Source: Bombardia bombarda (lineage: Eukaryota > Ascomycota > Sordariomycetes > Sordariales > Lasiosphaeriaceae). From it: DNA of 64,000 nucleotides. The position numbers were made by a program, and so were the translations under genes. The DNA lies in NCBI GenBank assembly GCA_030512295.1, contig JAULSR010000001.1, forward strand, positions 4,611,001 through 4,675,000. Reading direction: 5' to 3'. Each line of letters starts with the position of its first letter. Positions within the stretch are counted from its first letter, which is position 1. Positions 12,791 through 25,600 of the stretch are shown one piece after another. Under the pieces are notes generated by a model, which ran no database searches, was not told the origin of the DNA, and saw nothing but the letters and a program-made list of their open reading frames with translations.

Positions 12791-13266
12791 TGCGCGATGG
12801 AACTGCTTCACGCGGTATTCGGACAAGAGAGCAGAGACGGCAACCGGCCTAGAGTTGATGTCTACTGAGGGATTGGCATCAATCTTGTATGTTCTCGTTG
12901 TTTGTGAGGCTGTAACTTTAAACTGGGGATGTCGTGGTGCATTCCATGCAGTCAGTCTGGCTGAAAGGATGGCGCAGCGGCGCAGGGGCATGCTGGAAAG
13001 GTGGCCAGTCGAGCTGGGCAGTGCTAGCCTGGACGTTGGTTGGCCCGGGCTGGCGGTTCTGCGCTGTGGTTGGAGCTTCGCTACCTGGAGCTACAGGGGT
13101 CCAACGGGCTACGTAGGTAGGTACCTACCTTTGCTTGGCACCTCCCAAGGTTCCCAACGTCCACTCACTCACTCACTGAGGCGCATCAACAACATCCTCA
13201 ATACCTACCATAAGCACGCATTTTCATCAAGGGCCCAGCGGCCATGTTGCTAGGTCTCGGTCTGCA
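12791..13266. promoter_or_regulatory. Shared divergent promoter region, coy1 / vps3
   Basis: The 476 bp between two start codons facing apart must hold both promoters and leaders. It contains a perfect 16-bp palindrome (aggtaggtacctacct, 13115-13130) and a (CACT)n run near 13160-13177. That it is regulatory is inferred from position; no known factor site is assigned. Confidence 0.5.
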
Positions 13267-16200
13267 ATGGCGTCTGATCCGACTAGGAATGAGCGGCAGC
13301 TGCAGCGCCAACAGCTCCAGCGACAACGCGACAAGGTAGCCGGCCCCTATGTCTTGCGGTCGCTGCTGCAAGACGTCCCTCTGTCTGCCGATGGTACCAA
13401 CGACGATATCAAGATTAACTGTGTCGAATATTATGGTGTGTGCTCTTCCTCGCTCCCCTCGGCTGGAAATATGGATGGCAGACGATTTACCCCCACGCAG
13501 ATGAGGGCTTCTACGTCGGCACCACGGCTTCTGAACTGCTCCATTTTATGAGGATTCCTGCCGACCCAAGTGATCCAAATGGCGCCCCGGCCTTCATATT
13601 CGCCTCGAGGCTATCTCCGGCGTTTTCTGAACCTTCGGGTGTCCCCAATGGCTCGCGTCCGGGCGTTCAACAGATCCTCCTTCTGCCGCGTGTAGGCAAG
13701 GCCTGCATCTTGTGCAACTGGACCGTCACCTTCTACTCCCTTCCTGAGCTTAGCCCTGTATTTGGCACCCTCCAGGTCAAGAACTGTAGTTGGATAGGGG
13801 GTGTAGACCTGAATGATGTCGGTACGGATGGTGACGAACCTCGGGAAGTGACAATATTGTTATCTCTGAATCGCCGGATCCAGGTAGTGAGGATAGCGAA
13901 TGAACCTCGGGTTATGAAGGTACGTATCTTGGCACTTTGGAGCGCTCGTGTCTGACGTGGACTAGAAAATCGATTTCGCCGGCAGCACGCTATCAGTACG
14001 GAGAAACACAATCGCGTGTGTAGCCGATTCCAGGAACTACATTCTACTAGATGTCCAGCACCAACTTCAGATTCCTCTCATGAGCATATCATCTTTGGAT
14101 AACTTCCAGACGGGTGGCGCTTCTGGTGAAGTCCAAAACTTGAGCGCTGGCCCAGACCCTGGGCTTACCAGGAGCTCGTCCTCTGCCATGACCCGTCCCC
14201 TGCTGGCACCGGGTGATCCCCAAGGCCACGGTAGAAGCACGAGTCTGGGCGGATTCATCAGCCGTAGGCATGACCGGCAGATGGGAGAGCCCGAAGATCC
14301 TGTTTTTCAGGAGCCCGACTCTCCGGCACCTTCAAGGAGTCATGGCCCCGGGGAAAGATCATCCAGTCAGTCTCGGGCAAACACAGACAAACCGCTACCT
14401 ACCCCTCCGCGAGAGCCTGGAGCAGGATTGGCTGTCCAGACTGCAGGCATACCCCCACCAGCACGAGTAGCTTCGCCAAAACCAGGCTCGGCCTTTTTGA
14501 GACCTCATATTGTATCGCCCACCCCAGACGAATTCCTAATCGTCACAGGAACTGGACCACTGGACCCAGGAATTGGCATGTTCGTGAATCTTGAAGGAGA
14601 TCCAACACGACCCACCCTTGAGTTTGAAAGATACCCGCGCGAAATCGTCGCGGATGGTGGTTCGCCAGACTTCGCGTCGTCACTAGGCTTTGAAGAGGAA
14701 GGCTACGTCCTTGCATCTATGGCGAGGGAGTTTGAGGATGGTCTGCACCACGGCCTTGAAATACAACGATTTGATGTGAATGTAGGAGAAGACGAACCCG
14801 AAAAGTTTTGGCTGGAACTCGCAACCAATGATAGCAATGGAACGTCTCCTATCACTCCAATAGGCATTCGGTCACTGTTACAGAGTGAAGAGATGCAGTT
14901 TAGGGAAGTGGTTGAGCGCCTCTGCCAGAGGCGATTCTCACCGTTCATGAAGAACCCAGATACCCCACCCATGTCACTTAAGAGTATGGACTCTCGCACG
15001 GCCTCGTCTATGGAACGACAGTCGCAAGAAAAGGAGCTGTTTGACCGTGATTTGGAGTCTGACGAAGAGCCGCTACCAGCAGACTGGGAGGCTACGAGGA
15101 ATCGGGAAGGGGAGGAGTTTGTCCGAGGCCTGGCTAAGGGCTCGTCGCGGTTGGCCGTCTGGGCAGGGGCAAATATCTGGTGGGCTGTCCGGAACCCACT
15201 GCTAGTACGATTGGAGTCCAGCTTGGAGCTGGCAGCCGTGCCGGATCAGCAAAGCGCCACACACAGCCTTGAGGTAAGAGAGCAGCTATTTGCCCTTCTC
15301 GACACCATCAGGGGCCGTGATGCGCGAACAGAGCTTGAATTCATGACCCTGGGTTACGTCAGGCAGAAAGCTAGCATTATGCTCCTGGCAAGGTTTTTGG
15401 ATTCATCGGAGCCACCATTCACCGAGTCTGAGACGACAGCAATGGAGCAGAACCTCTTGGACGGAGACCTAGACGCAAGGGTTGTCCTGGCGCTTATCCC
15501 CGCCCTTCGAAATGAGATTGTCGTGGACAGAATAGGGATATGGATCTATGGGGGAGTCAAGGCTGTCGTCGAGAGCTATATCTCGACTGAAGAGGCTGGT
15601 CCGAATATCCAGACTGTTGGCTCATTGACACCCAGCGTCCTCCAATTTCTGAAACGCTTCCTCACGGCCTGGAGAAAGAAGAAGGGGTTTGGCAGTATAC
15701 CAGGCGAGATATTTCGGACCGTCGACGCCTCTTTGTTGTTGGTGCTTCTGGAACTGGACCAGAACACTCCCAAGGGTCAGCTTGGTAAGACAGGCTCGGT
15801 CAGAAAGGAGCTCTACAACCTCGTCGACAACGGAGTCGACTGCTTTGATCGCGCAGTAGATCTTCTCGAGAGCTACCACCGTCTATATGTCCTTAGTCGG
15901 CTATATAAGCACCGCAAAATGGAGGCAGATGTGCTTGCGACCTGGAGGCATATTATCGAAGGTGAAGAAGATCGGGGTGGCGAGCTGGGTGATGGTGAGC
16001 AGCGGATGAGCAGCTATCTTCCCAATATCAGCAACCAGGCGCTGGTGAAGGAATACGGCATCTGGCTTGCGAATCGCAACCCCAAGCTCGGTGTTCAGGT
16101 ATTCACTGATGACAGGGGTAAAGCGCCAAAATTTGATCCCACCCAAGTGGTGGCCATCCTAAGAGCTGAGGCTCCAGATGCGGTCAAGTATTATTTAGAG

Positions 16201-17049
16201 CATCTCGTTTTTGGGAAAGGCAACACGGCGTACGTCAGCGAGCTGATCACGTACTACCTCGACATCGTGATCAACGACCTACAGTCGTCCCCGGCTTCTC
16301 GCGCAACAGCGGCTGCGTCTTATGACGCTTACCGCGCCCTCCGCCCGCCAAAACCCACATACCACCAATTTCTGACCGACAATGCCCCTCCTGACGATGA
16401 GGTCTGGCAAAGTCGCTTGCGTCTGCTGCAACTACTTGGGGGGCCACATGATTATGACGCCACGGCCATTCGTGCGCGCATCGACTCGTCGCTCGCAACA
16501 CTATCTGAACATACACAAGAGACCAAAATCGAGCAGCAGCAGCAACAAGAACTCCTCGTCCCGGAGGCCATCATTCTCAATGGGCGCACACGGCGCCACG
16601 AAGACGCACTCCGCTTGCTAGTGCATCTCCTGGGCGACTACGACACTGCTGTCTCCTACTGTCTGCGGGGTGGCTCATCCTTGTCGGCCTCGGGGCCGGG
16701 TCGCCGTGATAGCATCCCGACTCGGGAAACGCAAACACGGCTCTTTCGTGTACTGCTAGGCGAGTTCCTGGCGATCGATGACCTGAGCAATCGTGTAGAA
16801 CAGACCGGCGCGCTCTTAGAGCGCTTTGGGGGCTGGTTCGACGTCTTGGAGGTGCTATCGCTGATTCCCGATAGCTGGTCGGTCGATGTTGCCGCGGGAT
16901 TTCTAATAGCTGCTCTGAGGAGGATAGTCCGCGAGAGGCAAGAGAGCAGGCTTGCTAGGTCTTTGAGCGGAGCAGAGAACCTACGGGTGAACTATGATCT
17001 TATTGTCAAGATAGATGAGAAGGGTCCTGTGCTGGATGCTGGGTCGTGA
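13267..17049 (+). CDS. vps3: CORVET tethering subunit Vps3 / TGFBRAP1 family (CNH domain)
   Basis: Vps3 is the Vps39-related CORVET subunit that binds Rab5-type GTPases and tethers early endosomes. Exons are 13267-13435, 13501-13919 and 13966-17049, giving 1223 residues; introns are 65 and 46 nt. The N-terminal citron-homology (CNH) beta-propeller begins at about residue 40 (KINCVEYYDEGFYVGTTASE) and includes SRPGVQQILLLPRVGKACIL. The propeller is interrupted by a long Ser/Pro/Arg-rich insertion at about residues 250-380. It resumes near PDEFLIVTGTGPLDPG, and an alpha-helical clathrin-repeat-like region follows to the end. Domains typical of Vps39_1 and Vps39_2 would be expected at about 650-760 and near the C-terminus. 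The alternative is the paralogue Vps39/Vam6; the N-terminus fits the Vps3/TGFBRAP1 branch better. It is head-to-head with coy1. Confidence 0.78.
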
Positions 17050-20000
17050 GGTGAGATTACTTGGACTAGGGAGAAGAGACTTGGGTGTGCTGGTTAAAGA
17101 TAGAGAGGGAATTATTGTTCTGGTTGGAGTTATTGGTGTACCTAAACTGATTAGTTGACAAGATCATACGTCAGATACTGCCCAGACTTGGGTAGATAGG
17201 CGTCGCGCTTTCGAGTACGAAACGCCGTGGCAATAAAACTAGCAACGGGGTAAACGGCTTTGCTTGTTGTTTAAACCTTCATCATGATCACCAATTTGGA
17301 TAGTTTCTTTTTCACGCATAGCCGTAAAACTATTCCTTCACCCCTTGATCGTATTTCATGCAGTCCAGTCCTGAAGTTTATTAACAGTGGAATAGAGGCA
17401 GCGTAGTATAAATTCGCCCCCAAATCCAAGTACCGTGTTCCACTTTACAACCTTTAGAGAAGAAAAGCTTTGACTCCTATTTTATGTGGATGTATTTGAA
17501 CGGCAGTCTGGTAGGCCATCTGGCGATCAGAAGACGGGGGCAACAAGGTAGAGAGGGGAAGGAGGAAACGGGCGTCGTCAGCCAATGCCGTTGAATACAA
17601 GGATGAGCATGTATCATTGTTTTGGCACTAATGTGTTAGAGCTAGCTATGGAGCTATAGACTAACATGTAGAGGTTTCAGTTAGGCGATAGTGCTGCGGA
17701 ACTGCGACACAATAACGCAAAATGTTCATGACAGAGACTAGTCCAGACTTGAAACGAAAATGGGCGGCTAGCCAGCCGTGCGAGCGATAGATAGGAGATG
17801 GAGACGTTGTCTGCTAAAGTGATCAGATCCTAAGAATGAAAACATGAATATTTTATCAGCCAAAATAACATGATACTTGATACAGCACAAGTCTAGCAGC
17901 AACCCCACTATTACCACTTGAAGGAGTTTATTCCTCGAACCATTAGCTTAGGTATTATCAACCGTTCCAACATGGCTCGCGCCTTCCGCCGTCTGCAGCA
18001 ATAAGCAGGGAGTCAGAAAGTACTCTCAGCAGTCCCGCTGTTAGTGGAGTTTATTTTCTTCACTTTAAATTTATGGGGGGGAACTGTCTAATAACAGATC
18101 TGTTGGGACGGGTACAATGACCTCCGGCTGGATCGCGACAAAACATATGAGAGATGAGGAAGCAACGAATGTTACAGATGACACCCTGGTCGCTTTCCCT
18201 TAAAAATTTTTTTTCTTCTTTCCTTCTCCCTTTCTTTACACGCAAGAGCTGGGAGAGGCCTGTGCTATCACTATTTTTGAGACCTTGCAGATACTATAGT
18301 ATATGGGTCAAATAGTCTGGCCTCTTCCCTAATTTTTCTACCTCATTGTACTTAAGCTTGACTTTCATAACTCAAATGGAATAGTTGTCAATGGAATGGT
18401 TGTCAATGGGATAGTTGTAGGTGGTGCAGTTGTAGGTAGTAGTCGCACATAGGGCCAGACTTATTGACTCGCACTGTACCTACCTACTTTACGGTCTTGT
18501 TCTAACACAATAAATATTGAACTAGGATCCGCCAGCAGATCGATAGTTTCTCTCTTGTACCACGATGCACCACTGCTATCACCAGGAGGATGGAAGACGC
18601 ATCATCTGTATGAAGGAAAGAGGGGCGTGGAGATCGTAATACTCATATTGACAAGTTTCGTTGATAACAGGACTAGTTGAAGAAGCATCACGTATCAGCC
18701 ACTGGACGTATTCTAAGCAACAAGAGCGGTATGCAGTATTCCTTGGTGTGTGTGGCCGTGAATACTGATTTAGTGGTACTAGTATTGTACCTACTTTTGA
18801 TGGTGCCGGAAAGAGCGCCCGAACCTTAAAATATTCAGACTACCATCTGGGTGTGTGTGACCCGCTTTCACCACTCCTTCCAGGTCCTTTCCCTCACTAC
18901 ACTAGCTACGAGACTTTTCACCAGTGGGTTTTGAGACACCGAAAAAAAAAAAGAGAACAGCAAGAACACGAGAGACCATTCCATACGTGCATATCGAGTG
19001 TGTGAAGTTCGCGTCTGTCTCAATCGGCCATTTACCTGTTGGCGGCCGTGGTCGGGACTCGGAAATGGCAAACATTGAACAAACAAACAGGGTTGAGGTG
19101 AGCTCTGCGAGGTGCGGCCATGGCGGGATGGCCCGGTCTTCTCAAACCGACTCGATATCAGGGGTAGGTAACGAAGTAATTAGGAAGCGAACATCAGTCC
19201 GGGTATTCTTATGGCTATGTTCAGCAAGCACCCGATCTGAAACGACACACTACACACAAGAAGACGATACCCACGGCTCGATTCATATTTTTCCAGCTGC
19301 TTTACAGCAAGATTCGCCTTGGTGACACCGGCTCCTGGGCGAGGAAGAAAACAAGACTTGGAACCCCTTGACTTCAACCACCGATCTGTCACTTGTCCTT
19401 CTACGAATGGCAGCGAAACTGCAGGTAATAGCCACCGAGCCACCCAACTGCCACCTCGTTGGGATCGGCGCCATTGTGTTCGCTTATGATGGATCATGGA
19501 CCAGAAAGTCCCGATGTTTCCCTGCATCGCGTGGTTACGTGCATGCATCATAGAGGTGCTCATAGACAGGGGTATCCTGCATCCGTGGAACTGGACAAAC
19601 AGGGGTGTCTTGGGACCCCTGTCTTTCATGTTGCACTCACTCACTTAGACGACAGACAACCTCACCCCGCGTCGAATCTCGAGCAGGCTTGGGTCGAGTC
19701 AGACAGGAGCGTCCTTCTCCTCTAGCCTTCAAGCGTCTTCGAGAGTCTCCCTTCTCTTTGCCCTCGTTCTGCACATGCCCTAGACCGACTGCTAGACCGA
19801 CTACGCTACGACCTTCACGGCCGTACATCATCATGGCTAGTGGGAATCCACACACACAACGGTCACCCCGTCCGATTCAGATGCTGCACGTGGGCATGGA
19901 GCCCGCCACACCCGCCAGCCATACTAGTGGTCGTTGCCGTCCTTCTGATGGAGGGGGCGTTCCGTTGGACTTTCTAGCATTTTCCCGTTGCATGACATAT

Positions 20001-20827
20001 AACGGTTCAAGTTGTTTTGCTGCGCAGGCCTTTCCGCCTGCTCCTTGCCCCCTTGCTCCCTTCATACATGGGTACATGTGCCAGCCGTGATGGACCTACA
20101 GTAGATGTAGTTGATAGACTGTTTCTTTTCCGGTCTAGCCTGCACATATCTGACTTCTCCCAGTGCCTGCTGTCTTGTCTCCTGAGGCTCGCTCCTGCAT
20201 GTTTCTCTGATGATAAACTTGATAATATTAATTCTACGTGTCTAGGTACCAGACCACTTTGACCTTTTCCAAACGGACGGCCACACGCGAGTAATCCTAG
20301 CGTCTTTTGGTGCTTAAAGGGAAGGTTGATGATGCGCATCCCATCTCGCCCCCTCGGGAACTACCGTTGTTTGCGCCGAATAAACAGTCAAGTCCAACGG
20401 AATACGAATGCTTGGATCCTCGATCTTCCATCATTGATATCACTACGGGCTGCTAAGTCTAATGACTTGATCATCATTGGCCCGTTGAGACCATCGCCCC
20501 ATCACTTTCCACTCACCCGACAAGACGATTGGTACATGTCTGGGTCACTACATCATCAACTTGTTTTGACCGGCGATATTCCCAGGTCTTACAGTATCTT
20601 CAACAGTCGATTGGCTTGAGAATCTCAAGCTACTAGCACTACTACTTGCTGGTCAGACCTCCGCGAATATCTACCTACCTACCGCTCACCTCCATTTTCC
20701 TGATGACAGAGGGGATCAATTTAATATACCAATCAATCCATCACAGCCAGTCTTTCCCAGTCATATTAACTTACTTACACCCTCTGCTTTATTGTTCCCC
20801 TTACTAGACGGTTCTCGATATCCAACG
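17050..20827. other. Long spacer: vps3 3' region and GPCR upstream region
   Basis: This 3.8 kb contains no gene I can support. It is relatively AT-rich from 17.1 to 18.9 kb, with homopolymer runs at about 18205 and 18945. The longest ORF is 161 codons (19605-20090, +) and is low-complexity, without family features. A 15-bp minisatellite lies at 18375-18434 and ACCT-type tetranucleotides at 18478-18488 and 20671-20683. The right part is probably the GPCR promoter and leader. Confidence 0.5.
18375..18434. repeat. 15-bp minisatellite, four units
   Basis: Four head-to-tail 15-bp units at 18375-18389, 18390-18404, 18405-18419 and 18420-18434, with consensus close to aatggaatagttgtc. The first three differ by one to three bases. 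The fourth keeps the gttgt core but has diverged at its start. It lies in non-coding DNA. Confidence 0.85.
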
Positions 20828-22639
20828 ATGAACTTCCCCGTGGACGCGGACGAAGATGTCTTCACCCTCATTGAGCGCACATGTTCCGTCTTCTCCTTGC
20901 TGGGATGTGTCTTCATCATCGGCACCTTTTGCTTCTGCAAAGCCTTTCACAAGCCCATCAACCGCTTGGTCTTTTACGCATCTTTCGGCAATCTCATGAC
21001 AAATGTCGCAACCCTCATGGCTCGAACGTTCGTCAGTAACGCCGGCTCTGCTGGCTGTCAATTCCAGGCCTTTCTCATCCAGATGTAAGCTGTCGGATAA
21101 CCTGGGCTGTCTAGCAATGATGGAAGATGCTGCACACCCGCAATGCACACCCGCAATGCACACATTCCAAGTAGAGCTTACTGACAAATTTGTGTCTTGC
21201 AGGTTCATGCCGGCAGACGCATTCTGGACCTTGGCGATGGCTGTGAACGTCTACCTGACCTTCTACTTCAAGTACGACGCCCGGCGGTTGCGAAAAATGG
21301 AGCTTCCATATCTCATCGCCTGCTATGGAGTTCCATTCATTATTGCCTTTTCGTTCATCTTCATCTCCTCGCCCACAAAGGGCCACATGTACGGAAACGC
21401 AAACTTGTGGTGCTGGGTCAGCCATGAATGGCACATATTCCGCATCGCCACATTTTACGCACCTGTTTGGTTGGTTGCCCCTCTCTCTCCTACTCATGGT
21501 ACTTGAATTAGGAAAAAACATAACATCTAACTCTGTGGTGACACAGGATTGTGATCTTGATCACCTTTTTCATCTACATCCGTGCCGGTAACGAGATATA
21601 CAAGAAACACAAGCAACTACGCGAGTTCAGCTACAGCTTCCATGAGCCGGAGCCACTCCCTGCCATGGACGATGCATTCAGCTCGAGAAAAACCACCGAA
21701 GTTCGTGTCACGAGCGAGGTCGTCGGCAAAAGCGACCTGGACCTGTCGGTACTCGACGGTGTCAGCGGACCTCGCCATGGATCTAGCTCCTCAGCGGCTC
21801 CTCAGACGCCCAATGCCGCGGCTTATTCGGTCACCATCTCATCCAGCAAACAGGCAGCCGCAGCCGCCGACGCTCTTGCCGCCGCCGGGCATGACATGGA
21901 ATCCTATGGCGACACTGTATTGCCAACACAGAGCAACGGCGGCAGCACCAACAGCAGCACCACCCTCGCGCCTTACCAGCAGCATTCATCCCTCCCACTA
22001 CCACCCTTTCCTCCGCTGCAGCGCGCCACAACGGCAATGGCAACAGCAACGACAGCCCCACAGCCCCCGCGCGCCGCCTACGAAGCCAACAGCGCCACCT
22101 GGTCCTACACAAAGTGCTCCCTCCTATTCTTCACTGCCATGCTGGTGACCTGGCTCCCCTCAAGTGCGAACCGCGTCTACTCGGTCGTGCACACAAACAA
22201 GGCCTCGATGCCGCTCGAGTACATGAGTGCCTTTGTGCTGCCGCTTCAGGGGTTCTGGAATGCAATCATCTACATCGTCACGTCGTGGAAGGCGTGCGAG
22301 ATGCTATACGATGACCTTGCTAATCGCTTTCGGCAGCGGCGGTGGCGGTGGCGGCGCGGGTCCAAGTTTGCTGGGTCAAAGGGTGCTGCTAGGGGTTCTA
22401 GGGCCCAAGAAGGGATGGCTGATCACCATTCATTTCATATGATAAGTAGCGGACGGAACGGCGGTGCTAAGATGAAGATGAATATGATGATGAGCAAGTC
22501 GAGTAGCAATAGCAGTGGCAAGACGTACGAGACCGAGAGTATGACGGAGCTGGCGAGGAGTCGGCCGAGTACCAATGGGGAGAGGTCGTCGTTGCCAAGG
22601 GAACCGCCGCAGGTTTTGAAGATGAAGGAGAGGGTTTGA
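20828..22639 (+). CDS. cAMP-receptor-like seven-transmembrane GPCR
   Basis: The protein resembles the Dictyostelium cAMP-receptor-type class (Pfam Dicty_CAR) present in filamentous ascomycetes, such as the GPR-1 group of Neurospora. Exons are 20828-21084, 21203-21469 and 21547-22639, giving 538 residues. The second donor is the less usual GTTGGT. Predicted membrane segments are about 12-36, 46-68, 80-108, 119-141, 164-192, 365-388 and 399-421. Conserved features include KPINRLVFYASFGNL after TM1, TLAMAVNVYLTFYFKYD in TM3, and LPLQGFWNAIIYIVTSWKA in TM7. The third intracellular loop is about 165 residues, rich in Ser, Ala, Thr and Pro. The cytoplasmic tail is basic, then Ser/Met-rich. A role in sensing a diffusible or nutrient ligand through G proteins is expected from the family; the ligand is unknown. 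The ATG at 20828 is the first in frame. Confidence 0.88.
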
Positions 22640-25600
22640 GAGGTGGGTGTACTGTGTACTTTGCTTCTGGGTATGATGTTATGATTATGGCAAGTTAATC
22701 ATGGTGATACTGAGCGTGATTTGAATCTTTTCGGTGTGTTTTCTGCTCTTTTTATTTCTGGTCTTATTTCCCATGTCTATTTGTCTTATTCTTTTTTAAA
22801 TTTTTTTTTACTGTATTTTTATTCTCCTATTTCTTGTTATTTTCACATGCTTTTGTTTTGAATCCCCTTCTTTTTACACGATCTTTGAAATATTCCAGCC
22901 CGCCCGATTGATACTGACAATGGAATGAGCGCCTCCTACGAGTATTTTCCCCTTGGTTCTTCGGGGCATTTGTATCTGTATTGATCATGAGACCAAGCCT
23001 CGTCAATATTGTTTTCTTTTTTGTCTTTTTCGTCTCACCATTCGCTAGCCTCGAGAGGGAATAGCGCACTTATGAGGATATCTACCTGAAAATATACCCT
23101 TTTATTCATAGTAATGTCTAATTCCATTACCACAGAGATTTGGGCTTGTCGCTAGTGAACGAAAACGATAACGGGGGGAATTTAAGAAAGGGTGCTTCCC
23201 TGAAAGGACAAAAGGGGCCCACACGGAGGTTTAACTTGACACCATGTTGCGTGGTACTCAGTATCCGCAGCATATTATTTTACAATGGTGCTCGATGAAA
23301 ATGTCAAAGCTGTTTTCAGCCCTGTTGTGCCGTGTGTGCTGCGCTGTACCACTCGATTCCGCCTTGATGGTTATCGGACCGAGGGTGAGGATGCGTTTAT
23401 GCTGCGTTACCAACTTCTGTGCTGAGATGGTGATGTAATGTTCCGTGCCCTTTCAGTACTATATTTTGTCTACTAGCAAGGACGATGTTTTCTTCAGTTC
23501 TCCCAGTGAATTTGGGATAAAGGTTCCATGTGATACTATAACTTCCTTTCGAATACATACAATGCCCGTTTTACAGGTCAGTGAAAGTTGACGCCATAAT
23601 AACCTAATGGCATCATTTCGAGGGTGACTTCACCATTCTCCATCCTTCCCATCAATATGGCTCGGTTCCGTTGACCTTTGAGTGCTGCCTCGTCTATTTG
23701 TTCGCTAGGGAGTTCTTTTCCTATGGGGCGGAGCTCTATTAGGAAATAAAAGGGGGCCTCATCCCGGTCGAGCGATGGACCTTCGAGGTAACTAGACACC
23801 CGCAAGAGGTTATTCGTCGGGGTCACTAATTGTTGACTATCTTTCGAGCTATTAACAACTTCAATTGAGTCTAGTGGTGGGGAAATAGTGATAACGTAGG
23901 GGTGTAGTCAAAGTGTGTCATGACTGATCAGCATCGTCTATCTGCTCTCCACTCAGCCGTTTAACTGTCTACAAGTTTTAAACCTCGGGGTTAGGAGAAT
24001 AGAGAGGCGTAGATCGTTGGCGGAGCGGCGAGAGGAGAGTAAGTGACAGGGAGTGGACTCGGCGTCAGTCACGGCTGGCAATTGCAGGATTGCAGTTGCC
24101 GTCATTGCGTGTTTTCGTGCTTTGGGTTAGGAAGGCACTGTCCAGTATGTTCTCATTGAAAGGAAAGAGGCATAGCTCACAAGGAAGGACTCTGTTCAGG
24201 AGGGAAAGAACGAAGAGCCCAAAACAACACTCTACATGGAAAAGAGCAATAGCTAGGAAGGTACGATGGCCAACTTTTCCAGGAGTATAACCCCCACCCC
24301 CCCTCTCGGATTCAAATTCTCGTTCCCGTTTCTCTCCTGTCCCTTTCCATCTTTCTTCACTTTTCGACTTTTCGACCGTTCCCAGCTCCACACCATATGG
24401 TCAACTCTTAGATCGACTCGCCTTCTCCCCCAAAGAAGGTGCGGCTGTTCAAAACACCTTCCTCGGAAGGCGTTCATCTCGCTGCTGCTAAACCAACAGT
24501 CCGAGGAACTTAAAACACTGTCCCGGCAACGTCGTTCCCATGGCATGGAGCTTGCCTCTCGTCTCAGTCCCGCCAAGAAATTGTCCGAGAGTTTCGCTTG
24601 ACTGGAGCCCGGTATGTGACCTCATGTAGGACAGCACCGGCGTTGCCGCAGCTTCGTTGTTATACACAGTATATGGTCATTGCATGCTTGTAGCACCGTG
24701 TGCTGATGGCCCCGATGCGGGTCCTTGCCTCCAGTTGTTTAACCCCTTTCAGAAACTTTTTTTCTTCTCCAATCCCTTTTTGATGTTGCGTCTGTGACAC
24801 CTGCCGTCTGTCGTTTCCCTGTATGTACTGCAGCTGACCTACGGCTCGAAGCAGCGGCTGCTGCTTATACTACTCCTCTCCACCCAAAAGGCAATAAGAC
24901 CCGACTCGTCCACCAAACGCGGTGGGCAGATTGAACTGTGGGTAAGAAGAGCACTTCATTGATTAGGAGATGCACCATAGTCTGTTACACATATTCCTGC
25001 TTAGATTTGCGGCATGCCCAACCGGGTTCCAGTAACCCAACCCGGAACCCAGGTCTTGAAAGGCACTCGTCATGGGCCGGCCTTGACGCCTCGTATCTCA
25101 ACGGAAACTCAGACCACAACCTATAGTTACCTAATGAAAGCATTCCCCGACCTCGTTTCTCCTGCATGTCTATTGGCTACAGCTTAACATCTACACCTTC
25201 GGCTAGTAACAACGAAGTTATGTAGTCTGTTGCCGGTGTCACTCTCTCACAGGGAAAACGCGCGGCCATTTGCTAGGGGGTATCCCATAAGGTGTTACTG
25301 CAGTAAATCGCCCGATTGCGTATAACGAGGAGTGAAAATGATTCATATTTCGTATTGCGTGTGAGACGGGGGTTATTTGTTTGTGTGTCTGTCAGACCTC
25401 AATGCTGTTTATTGCGCAACAAGAGGGGAAGAGCACAACGTGACGGCCCATCCATAAGCCGCCGTGCTAAGACTGTTTCCCCCTTTCCCTAAGCCAACCG
25501 AATGAATTGTATCTGGCAGGAAGAAACCCCATCTGCTTCACGCGTATGGGCGGTATAAAGCCTCCAACACGAGAAAGGCAGGGCAAGGAAGACAATATAT

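Noticed and set aside
12791..12991. Upstream in-frame ATG that would extend the CASP protein by 67 residues
   Set aside because: It would run through most of the short divergent promoter toward vps3, and the added residues show no CASP family features; the ATG at 12790 gives a sensible N-terminus.
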